A stretch of DNA of 64,000 nt from Janthinobacterium sp. (lineage in GTDB: Bacteria > Pseudomonadota > Gammaproteobacteria > Burkholderiales > Burkholderiaceae_D). The notes beneath the pieces were generated by a model that worked only from the letters and a program-made list of their open reading frames with translations, was not told the origin of the DNA and made no database searches. Below, one piece after another: positions 1 through 7,151 of this stretch; within the stretch, counting starts at the first letter, position 1; each line of letters opens with the position of its first letter. The stretch is taken from positions 1 through 64,000 of the forward strand of contig NZ_RFSK01000003.1 of assembly GCF_009923995.1 (NCBI RefSeq), written 5' to 3'. The position numbers were made by a program, and so were the translations under genes.

Positions 1-90
1 CCACCCCTTCCCATCCCGAACAGGACCGTGAAACAACTTTGCGCCGATGATAGTGCTGCAACCAGTGTGAAAGTAGGTTATCGTCAGGCT
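1..90 (+). rRNA. rrf: 5S ribosomal RNA, 3' portion
   Basis: The first 90 bases read as the 3' three quarters of a betaproteobacterial 5S rRNA. They contain the CCATCCCGAACAGG loop, then GCGCCGATGATAGT, and end in GTTATCGTCAGGCT. The 5' part and the rest of the rRNA operon lie left of the window. The exact 3' end is approximate. Confidence 0.93.
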
Positions 91-100
91 TGTTATTCGA

Positions 101-137
101 AAAAACCCCCATCGGTGATCCGGTGGGGGTTTTTTTA
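101..137 (+). terminator. Rho-independent terminator of the rRNA operon
   Basis: An A-run and ACCCCCATCGG are followed by a short loop, CCGGTGGGGGT and seven T residues, forming a strong hairpin about 10 nt after the 5S rRNA. It ends the rRNA transcript shortly before the LRR-kinase gene. Confidence 0.9.
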
Positions 138-191
138 CGTCCATTGATCTGATGCATGGCATCGATCGCGTGCCGCCTTGAAAGGGATATC

Positions 192-1499
192 TTGTCTGCT
201 TTGCATACGTTGGAACAACTCCGCGCGGGACAATTGGCCGGCGTGCGCCGTCTGAAGCTGTCCTGCGGCCTCACCGACTTCCCCAGCGAGATCTTCGACC
301 TGGCCCACAGCCTGGAAATCCTCGACCTGTCCGGCAACGCCCTGTCATCGCTGCCGGACGACTTGCCACGCCTGCGCAAGCTGCGCATCATTTTTTGCTC
401 GGATAATCTGTTTACCAGCTTGCCGGCCGTGCTCGGTTCTTGCCCTGCGCTGGAAATGATCGGTTTCAAGGCCAACCGGATACGCCAGGTGCCGGCCGCC
501 GCCTTGCCGCCCGGCCTGCGCTGGCTGACCTTGACCGACAATGCCATCGACGCCATGCCGGACGAACTGGGCCAGTGCGGAGAATTGCAGAAACTCATGC
601 TGGCGGGAAACTGTCTGAGCCATTTGCCCGCTTCGCTAGCCGATTGCCATCGCCTGGAACTGGTGCGCATCGCCGCCAACCGCTTCACGGCGCTGCCCGC
701 TTGCCTGCTGGCCTTGCCACGCCTGGGCTGGCTCGCGTATGCGGGCAATCCATTTACGGAAGCGCAGGAGCTGGTGGCCCTGGCCGATGCGGCAACGGCA
801 AGCGTGGCATGGCCGCGCCTGCAGCTGGCGCAGCCGCTGGGCGAGGGCGCTTCGGGTGTCATTTACCGGGCCTGCCTGGATGGCGCTGAGGATGTCGCGG
901 TGAAAGTATTCAAGGGGGCGATGACGAGCGACGGCTTGCCGCGCAGCGAGATGGCCGCCTGCGTCCGCGCCGGCGCGCACGCCAGCCTGATTCCCATCCT
1001 GGGGACGCTGGACGCCCATCCGCAAGGCGCGCCGGGGCTCGTCATGCCGCTCATCGACCCTGCTTTCCGCAACCTGGCAGGACCGCCGAGTCTGGCATCG
1101 TGCACGCGCGACGTGTATGCCGATGGCGTGCGCTTTGACGCAGCGCAAGTGCTGGCCATTGCCCATGGCATCGCTTCGGCCGTGCGCCAGCTGCATGCGC
1201 GCGGCATCGCGCACGGCGACCTGTATGCGCACAATATCCTGCATGCGGACAGCGGTGCCTGCCTGCTCGGTGATTTTGGCGCGGCCTCCCTGTTCGAGCC
1301 CGGCTCGCCGCAAGGGGACGTTCTTCAAGGGATCGAGGCGCGCGCCTTTGGCGTGCTGCTGGGAGAGTTGATCGCCCATGCGGATGCCCCCTTGTCCGAA
1401 CTGCACGCCCTGACGGATGCCTGTCTGCTGGAAGAGGTGGGGCGACGGCCATCATTCGAGGCCATCGAACGCGTGTTGCAGGAAATGTTGCCCGCATAA
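192..1499 (+). CDS. Leucine-rich-repeat protein fused to a protein kinase domain
   Basis: About 435 residues. The first ~190 carry successive leucine-rich repeats of the LxxLxLxxNxLxxLP type, for example LEILDLSGNALSSLP. The C-terminal ~220 form a protein-kinase-like domain with a glycine-rich loop (LGEGASGVIY), the lysine strand (VAVKVF), a catalytic loop HGDLYAHN and a DFG motif (LGDFG), so key catalytic residues are present. I chose the TTG at 192 because AAAGGG lies 5 nt upstream. An in-frame ATG at 156 has no ribosome binding site and would add 12 residues. There is no signal peptide or membrane segment, so it is probably cytoplasmic. The gene stands alone between the rRNA operon terminator and its own terminator. 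The substrate is unknown; a regulatory or effector-like Ser/Thr kinase is inferred. Confidence 0.85.
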   Translation: MSALHTLEQLRAGQLAGVRRLKLSCGLTDFPSEIFDLAHSLEILDLSGNALSSLPDDLPRLRKLRIIFCSDNLFTSLPAVLGSCPALEMIGFKANRIRQVPAAALPPGLRWLTLTDNAIDAMPDELGQCGELQKLMLAGNCLSHLPASLADCHRLELVRIAANRFTALPACLLALPRLGWLAYAGNPFTEAQELVALADAATASVAWPRLQLAQPLGEGASGVIYRACLDGAEDVAVKVFKGAMTSDGLPRSEMAACVRAGAHASLIPILGTLDAHPQGAPGLVMPLIDPAFRNLAGPPSLASCTRDVYADGVRFDAAQVLAIAHGIASAVRQLHARGIAHGDLYAHNILHADSGACLLGDFGAASLFEPGSPQGDVLQGIEARAFGVLLGELIAHADAPLSELHALTDACLLEEVGRRPSFEAIERVLQEMLPA

Positions 1500-1536
1500 A
1501 AAAATGGCGCAGCCTTCGCAGGCTGCGCCATTTTTA
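1500..1536. terminator. Bidirectional terminator between LRR-kinase and nitronate monooxygenase genes
   Basis: TGGCGCAGCC and GGCTGCGCCA form a perfect 10-bp stem around a six-base loop. A-runs on the left and T-runs on the right let it work for both convergent genes. Confidence 0.9.
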
Positions 1537-1553
1537 TTTCAGGCTGACAAGAT

Positions 1554-2819
1554 TCAGCCCGCTACCGGCTCTTCTTTTTCCGGCAGAGCGATCTGGTTGT
1601 CGACGCTGAACTGGTAATCCTTGAAGACGTGTTCGGCCGTCAGGATCTGGTATTCGCCATTGTCCAGCTTGTGCGTCGTGTCCTTCAGGCGATACGTGTA
1701 GTGGCCGCAGGTCCAGCAGTTGAAGTTGCGCATGTGCGTGCACAGGCAAGTCTTGTCCATCACGACGACGGTCTTTTGCTCGGGATGGGCCGCCACTTCG
1801 CGGTTGTAGGAGTTGATGTAGGCACAGTTGCCCGTCGCGTCGAGCAGGTAGCCGTACGATTCGCAGCCTGGGCGGATGCCGGCGCCGATGGCGGGCGTGT
1901 TCTTCAGCATGCGCATCGGGTAGCCCGTCGGCGAGACGCCGTTGACGATGATGTCTTCTTCCGAGGCCTTGTAGTATTCCTGCTTGACCTTGTTCGGCAA
2001 GCCGCATTCCTTGGTGACGGTAAAGCGCGTCGCCACCTGTACGCCAGCCGCGCCCGCTTCCAGGAAGGAGACGGCATCGCTGCCCGTGAAGATGCCGCCG
2101 GCCGCGATCAGCGGGATGTCCAGCTGTTCCGCCTTCAGGTAGGCCAGCAGTTCCGCCGTGATCGTGTGCAGGTCGTAATTGGCCCAGTCCATGCCGAAAC
2201 CCAGATGGCCGCCGGCCAGTGGTCCCTCGACGATGATGAAGTCAGGCAAACGGTCCAGCTTGGCGTTCTTGCGCAGGAAGATTTGCAGGGCGCGCACGGA
2301 CGAGACGATGATGCCCAGCTTGGCGTCGCGGAAACGTGGATGGTCAGCCATCAGGGCAAACGAGCCGAAGTGCAGGCCGGCCGACAGGGTGATGCCGTCG
2401 ATGCCCGCGTCCAGCGCCGCATTCAGGCGCACGCGCAAGGTTTCGCGGGGGCCGTTCATGGTCAGCTTTTCCATGCAATTGACGAAGATCAAACCATCAC
2501 CTTTTTTCGCTTCCATGGTGCGGCCGATATGCAGACGTTGCGCTTCTGCCAGGCGGCCCAGGTCGAACTGCACCACGGCCTTGTCGCTGTTATTGATGTT
2601 GAACTTGTACAGTTTTGTCTTGTCTTTGACGAAGGTGGTGTCGAAACGGCGGTCCGACACGTCTTCCACCATGGCATCGGAGATATGGCCGATACCGTTC
2701 AGCCGGGCCGCTTCCAGGGCCAGCTCCGACGTGGAAATATCCACACCCATTCCGCCTATCATGATGGGCACATATTCTTTTTTGCCAAATCGCAGGCGGA
2801 AATCATCAACACGTTTCAT
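1554..2819 (-). CDS. Nitronate monooxygenase / 2-nitropropane dioxygenase family flavoprotein
   Basis: 421 residues with the FMN-binding TIM-barrel features of the NPD family: an N-terminal GGMGVDIS segment, EGPLAGGHLGFG, IAAGGIFTG and GAAGVQVATRF. Family members oxidise alkyl nitronates with oxygen; the substrate here is unknown. The protein is longer than typical nitronate monooxygenases (about 310-380 residues). The extra C-terminal region holds four cysteines in CxC-x7-CxxC spacing (about C358, C360, C368, C371), which suggests a bound metal or iron-sulfur cluster. The start is supported by AAGGATAG just upstream. It is transcribed alone, away from the rRNA operon, and ends at a shared terminator. 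Confidence 0.83.
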   Translation of the reverse strand: MKRVDDFRLRFGKKEYVPIMIGGMGVDISTSELALEAARLNGIGHISDAMVEDVSDRRFDTTFVKDKTKLYKFNINNSDKAVVQFDLGRLAEAQRLHIGRTMEAKKGDGLIFVNCMEKLTMNGPRETLRVRLNAALDAGIDGITLSAGLHFGSFALMADHPRFRDAKLGIIVSSVRALQIFLRKNAKLDRLPDFIIVEGPLAGGHLGFGMDWANYDLHTITAELLAYLKAEQLDIPLIAAGGIFTGSDAVSFLEAGAAGVQVATRFTVTKECGLPNKVKQEYYKASEEDIIVNGVSPTGYPMRMLKNTPAIGAGIRPGCESYGYLLDATGNCAYINSYNREVAAHPEQKTVVVMDKTCLCTHMRNFNCWTCGHYTYRLKDTTHKLDNGEYQILTAEHVFKDYQFSVDNQIALPEKEEPVAG

Positions 2820-3012
2820 TGCTATCCTTAGACTACCGTGGTTATCACTGAGCCAGATGTACGGTCAAGCCCGCTGCCGGTGCGGCGCGCGGGCGCATGT
2901 AGCTGTGCGCAGCTTCAATTTTACCCCAAGCGGGCAGGCGCTCCGGGACAGCTTGCCGCCATGCCGGGGCAGGCGCGGCCCGGAGCGCGCTTCATCGGGC
3001 ATTTAAGCGAAA

Positions 3013-3498
3013 TTAATCGCGGAAATTGTTAAATTCCAGCGGCATGTCGGGTACGTCCTTGCGCAGCATGGCCATGGCCGCCTGCAGGTCGTCGCGCTTG
3101 GCGCCCGTGACGCGCACGGCTTCGCCCTGGATGCTCGCTTGCACTTTCATCTTGCTGTCCTTGATGACGCGCACGATTTTCTTCGCATCATCCGTTTCGA
3201 TGCCATTCTTGATCTTGATGATCTGCTTGACCTTGTCGCCGCCGATCTTCTTGATGTCGCCTTCGTCGAGGAAGCGCACATCGACCTTGCGTTTGGTCAA
3301 TTTGCTCGTCAGCACGTCGCGCACCTGGCTGAGCTGGAATTCCGAATCCGCAAACGCGGTCAGTTCGTTTTCCTTGTGTTCGACGCGGGCGTCGCTGCCC
3401 TTGAAGTCGAAGCGGGTCGAGATTTCCTTGTTGGCTTGCTCGACTGCATTCTTGACTTCGATCATATCGGCTTCGGAGACTACATCAAATGACGGCAT
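3013..3498 (-). CDS. yajQ: YajQ family nucleotide-binding protein
   Basis: 161 residues, the usual length of the YajQ/DUF520 family. It starts MPSFDVVSE and contains [11 protein letters not shown] and [16 protein letters not shown], all hallmarks of this two-domain, RNP-like fold. Family members bind nucleotides, and some (the Xanthomonas homologue) bind cyclic di-GMP and alter transcription; that role is not shown here. AAGGAA lies before the ATG. The gene appears monocistronic. Its closeness to the Wsp operon, which makes cyclic di-GMP, is suggestive but not proof of a link. Confidence 0.92.
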   Translation of the reverse strand: MPSFDVVSEADMIEVKNAVEQANKEISTRFDFKGSDARVEHKENELTAFADSEFQLSQVRDVLTSKLTKRKVDVRFLDEGDIKKIGGDKVKQIIKIKNGIETDDAKKIVRVIKDSKMKVQASIQGEAVRVTGAKRDDLQAAMAMLRKDVPDMPLEFNNFRD

Positions 3499-3633
3499 GG
3501 TCTGTTCCTTTTCTTGTTAAAGCGAGCGCACGCTCGGCGCGCTGGGCCTTGGCGGCTGATTCTGCGCCATGGGACGGCCCTGTTAAAGATGCGACATTTT
3601 AACGGACAACGGGCAAGTCGCCCTTGTCCTGAG

Positions 3634-3662
3634 GTGGTTTTTTGTCGCTTTCGCTCTATAAT
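3634..3662 (+). promoter_or_regulatory. Candidate murB promoter (perfect -10)
   Basis: A consensus TATAAT at 3657-3662 lies 21 bases before the murB ATG. The matching -35 region is weak (GTGGTT at 3634-3639, 17-bp spacer), so the call rests on the -10 box and position. Confidence 0.45.
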
Positions 3663-3683
3663 CGAGCAAAATTTCCCTATCCC

Positions 3684-4712
3684 ATGTCTGCAGAGCTCAC
3701 CATCGAACACAATTACTCCCTCCAGCGCCTGAATACCTTCGGCATCGCGGCCAATGCGGCCGCCTACGTACGCATCACCTCGCAGGCCGAATTGCAGGCG
3801 GCGCTGCAGGATCCCGCCTTGTCCGGCATGCCGCGCCTGATCCTGGGCGGCGGCAGCAACATCGTGCTCACGGGCGACTTTCCCGGCGCCGTGCTGCACA
3901 TGGCCACGCGCGGCATGCGCCTGGCGCAGGCGGACTTCGAGACCATCCTCGTCACGGCCGCGGCCGGCGAAAACTGGCACGACTTCGTGCAGTGGACCCT
4001 GGCGCAAGGCGTGGGCGGGCTGGAAAACCTGTCGCTGATTCCCGGCACGGTGGGCGCGGCGCCTATCCAGAATATTGGCGCGTATGGCGTTGAAATCAAG
4101 GATTATCTGCATAGCGTGAGCGTCATGCACAGCGCCAGCGGCATCGTCTTCGACATGGACCGCGCGGCTTGCCGCTTTGCCTACCGCGACAGCATCTTCA
4201 AGCAGGAAGAAGGGCGCGAGCTGATCGTGCTGGAAGTGACGTTCGCCCTGCCGGCCCAGTGGCAGCCGAATCTGCGCTATGGGGAACTGGCGCAGGCCAT
4301 CGCCGAGCGCAATCTTGCCGAACCGACGCCGCAGCAGGTGGCGGAAACCGTGATGGCCATCCGCCGGCGCAAGTTGCCAGATCCGGCCGTGATCGGCAAT
4401 GCGGGCAGTTTCTTCAAGAATCCCGTCGTGTCAAAGGCACAGTGTGCGGCCCTGCTGGAACGTTTTCCTGCGCTCGTGCACCATGCGCAGCCCGATGGCA
4501 CGGAAAAGCTGGCGGCCGGCTGGCTGATCGATCAGTGTGGCTGGAAGGGGAAAAACCTGGGGCCCGCGGGAGTGTATCCCAAGCAGGCGCTGGTTCTGGT
4601 GAATAATGGCGGCGCTCGTGGCGCGGACATTACCCGGCTGGCGGCAGCGATACAGGATGATGTAGAGGCGAAATACGGCGTGCGCCTGTCGCCCGAGCCT
4701 GTGTTTGTTTAA
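3684..4712 (+). CDS. murB: UDP-N-acetylmuramate dehydrogenase
   Basis: 342 residues, the same length as E. coli MurB. It is the FAD-dependent cytoplasmic enzyme that reduces UDP-GlcNAc-enolpyruvate to UDP-MurNAc in peptidoglycan synthesis. Visible motifs are the FAD-binding GGGSNIVL, IPGTVGAAPIQNIGAYGVE, YRDSIFK with the substrate arginine, GSFFKNP with the catalytic serine, and a C-terminal LSPEPVF carrying the catalytic glutamate of type I MurB. I start at the ATG at 3684 (MSAELTIEHN) rather than upstream because this matches family N-termini and a TATAAT box precedes it. The stop codon directly abuts the stop of convergent ppnP. Confidence 0.96.
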   Translation: MSAELTIEHNYSLQRLNTFGIAANAAAYVRITSQAELQAALQDPALSGMPRLILGGGSNIVLTGDFPGAVLHMATRGMRLAQADFETILVTAAAGENWHDFVQWTLAQGVGGLENLSLIPGTVGAAPIQNIGAYGVEIKDYLHSVSVMHSASGIVFDMDRAACRFAYRDSIFKQEEGRELIVLEVTFALPAQWQPNLRYGELAQAIAERNLAEPTPQQVAETVMAIRRRKLPDPAVIGNAGSFFKNPVVSKAQCAALLERFPALVHHAQPDGTEKLAAGWLIDQCGWKGKNLGPAGVYPKQALVLVNNGGARGADITRLAAAIQDDVEAKYGVRLSPEPVFV

Positions 4713-5027
4713 TCAAGCAAAATGGCAGACGTAATCGAGCGTCTCCACCGTTTCGATATCAAAATAGCTATTGCCCGGGATGCTGAATTCCTGGCCCGCG
4801 CCATAGCTGTTCCACTCGGTCGCGTCGGCCAGGCGTACCTTGCACAGGCCGCCGACGACTTCCATGATTTCCGCTGCGCCCGTGTTGAAGCGCAGCGATG
4901 AGGGGAAAATCACGCCCACGCTTTTCTTCGTGCCATCGGCCAGGATGACGTTGTGCGACACGCACTTGCCATCGAAGTAGATATTCGATTTCTTGACGAC
5001 GCTGACATTGTCCAGTTGTGTGCTCAT
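4713..5027 (-). CDS. ppnP: Pyrimidine/purine nucleoside phosphorylase
   Basis: 104 residues matching the PpnP (formerly YaiE, DUF1255) family, a small cupin-fold enzyme that cleaves several nucleosides with phosphate to the free base and pentose-1-phosphate. Typical segments are [34 protein letters not shown] and a C-terminal DYVCHF. AGGAAAG precedes the ATG. It lies 25 bp beyond the end of wspR on the same strand, so it may receive read-through from the Wsp operon. It converges on murB with no bases between the two stop codons. Confidence 0.93.
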   Translation of the reverse strand: MSTQLDNVSVVKKSNIYFDGKCVSHNVILADGTKKSVGVIFPSSLRFNTGAAEIMEVVGGLCKVRLADATEWNSYGAGQEFSIPGNSYFDIETVETLDYVCHFA

Positions 5028-5052
5028 GCTTCACTTTCCTTGCTGTTAAAAA

Positions 5053-6078
5053 TCAGTCCCGGACGTCATCGGCGCTCAGCACGCTGTTGCGTCCGCCGCG
5101 CTTGGCCGCGTACAGGGCCTGGTCGGCGCGGTTGATCAGTTGCTCGATCGTCGAGTCGGGCGAGGGCACGACGGTGGCCACGCCGATCGAGATGGTGACG
5201 ATGCCGGTGCCTGCCGCCGGGTTTTCGATCTGCAAGCCTTCCAGGTGGCGCCGGCACGCTTCGGCGATCAGCAGTGCTCCGGCCGCTTCCGTTTCCGGCA
5301 GGATCAGGGCGAATTCCTCGCCGCCGTAGCGGGCCGCCAGGTCGGCCGGGCGCTTCAGGTGTTCCGTCAGCACGGCGGCGACCTTTTTCAGGCACAGGTC
5401 GCCTGGCAGGTGGCCGAAGTGGTCGTTATAGCTCTTGAAATGGTCGATGTCGCAGAAAAGCAGGCTGAGCGGTGCTTTGTCGCGCTGGCCACGCTGCCAC
5501 TCGAAGTGCAGGGTTTCATCGAAGCGGCGGCGGTTGGCGATGCCCGTCAAGCCGTCGAGGGCGGCCAGTTTCTGTAATTCAATATTCGCGTCCGCGAGAT
5601 TCTTTTGGCTTTCTCGCAGGAAACGGAATGCCTGGTCGCGCTGCAGGCGGCTGATGTGCGCGTTGGAATGGTAGCGTATGCGCGCCAGCAATTCCAGGCG
5701 ATCCGGCAGTTTCACCACGTAATCATTGGCGCCGACGGCAAAGCTGTGCGCCTTCAGTTTCGGGTCATCCTTGGCCGACAGCACGATGACGGGCACGTGC
5801 GCCAGCGCCTCGTGTTCGCGGTACAGCTTGATCAAGGCGAAGCCGTCGATGCCTGGCAGCACCAGGTCCTGCAGGATGACGGTGGGCTGCAGGCGCAGCG
5901 CCGTGTCCAGCGCCTGGCTGGCGTCGGTCACGTAATGGAATTCGATATCCTGCTGGTCGCTCAGCATGCGCCGGATTGCCTCAGCAATGATCAACTGGTC
6001 GTCCACCAGCAGCACGCTGACCTTGAATTCGGTCAGCGCGGGCTCGTGCTGGATGAAACTGGAGGAAAATTCTGGCAT
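5053..6078 (-). CDS. wspR: WspR-type response regulator diguanylate cyclase
   Basis: 341 residues. An N-terminal receiver domain has acidic residues VDDQ, a phospho-acceptor near D71 (LQDLVLPGIDG) and a conserved lysine (VVKLP). A coiled linker follows, then a GGDEF domain with the active signature RYGGEEF near residues 252-256, so it should make cyclic di-GMP from GTP. An intact inhibitory RxxD site (RPAD) lies five residues before GGEEF, so product feedback is expected. The start MPEFSSSF is chosen because longer reading extends through wspF. It is the last gene of the Wsp operon, 10 bp after wspF, and is the expected output of WspE phosphorylation. Confidence 0.95.
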   Translation of the reverse strand: MPEFSSSFIQHEPALTEFKVSVLLVDDQLIIAEAIRRMLSDQQDIEFHYVTDASQALDTALRLQPTVILQDLVLPGIDGFALIKLYREHEALAHVPVIVLSAKDDPKLKAHSFAVGANDYVVKLPDRLELLARIRYHSNAHISRLQRDQAFRFLRESQKNLADANIELQKLAALDGLTGIANRRRFDETLHFEWQRGQRDKAPLSLLFCDIDHFKSYNDHFGHLPGDLCLKKVAAVLTEHLKRPADLAARYGGEEFALILPETEAAGALLIAEACRRHLEGLQIENPAAGTGIVTISIGVATVVPSPDSTIEQLINRADQALYAAKRGGRNSVLSADDVRD

Positions 6079-6088
6079 TGCATTCTTT

Positions 6089-7141
6089 TCAGATGTTGGG
6101 GGAGGGTTCCCACCCATTGTTGAGTTTGACGCCCAGGCGGCTGCGCAGGCTGGCGCCGATCTTGTCCAGGGGTAATATTTGCTGTGCTGCATCGAGTTCG
6201 GCCGCTGCGCGCGGCATGCCGTACACGGCACTGCTGGCCTGGTCTTGCGCGATCGTCGTCTTGCCGGCGCGGCGCATGGCCAGCAAGCCATCGCCGCCGT
6301 CGCGGCCCATGCCGGTGAGCAATACGCCGATGGCATCGCCGCGCCAGTGCTGCGCCACGCAGTTGAAGAAGACATCGACGGATGGACGATACACGTAATC
6401 GCGCGGTGCTGCATCGTAACCCAAACGATAATTTTGATCTAGCAGCAAGTGGTCGTTGGTCTTGGCCACCAGCACCGTGCCGGCCACCAGTTCGTCGCCG
6501 TCGGCGATCACGCGCACGGGCATGCTGAGCTGGTCGTCCAGCCATTTGGCGAAATGCGAGGCAAAGGTTTCATCGATGTGCTGCACCACGACGATGGCGC
6601 AGCCGGGCGGCGCGCTCCAGCCGGACAGCACCTTGGCCACGGCCGACGGACCGCCCGTCGAGGCGCCGATGGCCACCAGCGACGTCACCTGGCCGTCGCC
6701 GCGTTCCGTGCCGTTGCCGTTGGCCTGGCGCGGCGGCGGCGTCTCCGCACTATGGCGTATCAGCTTGCCGATCGTCTTGATCTTGGCCAATAGCTCGCTG
6801 TCGCCGCCCACTTGTCCCTGCAGCACGGGCGTGGCGGTGACGTCGAGCGCGCCCGCGCCCAGCGCGCGGAAAACCTGGTTGACATTGTCCTGCGGGCGCC
6901 CCGTGACGACCAGGATGGCGCACGGGCTTTGTTCCATGATCAGGCGCGTCGCCTCGACGCCATCCATCTCCGGCATGTTCAGGTCCATCAGGATCAGGTC
7001 CGGGCGGTTATCCAGGCACATGCGCACTGCTTCGAGTCCCGTGCGGGCGATCCACAGCACCTGGTGTTCCTGCGTACTGGCCACCACCCGGCGCAAGGCC
7101 TCGGCGGCCATCGCGACATCATTAACAATGGCAATTTTCAT
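6089..7141 (-). CDS. wspF: WspF, CheB-type methylesterase response regulator
   Basis: 350 residues: an N-terminal receiver domain (phospho-site near D53 in LILMDLNMPEMDG) and a C-terminal CheB methylesterase domain. The catalytic elements are visible: the serine in GASTGGPSAV, the histidine in VVVQHIDE and the aspartate in TGMGRDGGDG. It should demethylate or deamidate the receptor WspA and so damp the pathway; loss of WspF in pseudomonads locks WspR on and gives wrinkly colonies. The start MKIAIVND matches CheB family N-termini. An in-frame ATG eight codons upstream would overlap wspE. It lies 10 bp after wspE and 10 bp before wspR. Confidence 0.95.
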   Translation of the reverse strand: MKIAIVNDVAMAAEALRRVVASTQEHQVLWIARTGLEAVRMCLDNRPDLILMDLNMPEMDGVEATRLIMEQSPCAILVVTGRPQDNVNQVFRALGAGALDVTATPVLQGQVGGDSELLAKIKTIGKLIRHSAETPPPRQANGNGTERGDGQVTSLVAIGASTGGPSAVAKVLSGWSAPPGCAIVVVQHIDETFASHFAKWLDDQLSMPVRVIADGDELVAGTVLVAKTNDHLLLDQNYRLGYDAAPRDYVYRPSVDVFFNCVAQHWRGDAIGVLLTGMGRDGGDGLLAMRRAGKTTIAQDQASSAVYGMPRAAAELDAAQQILPLDKIGASLRSRLGVKLNNGWEPSPNI

Positions 7142-7151
7142 GAAGTACAGC

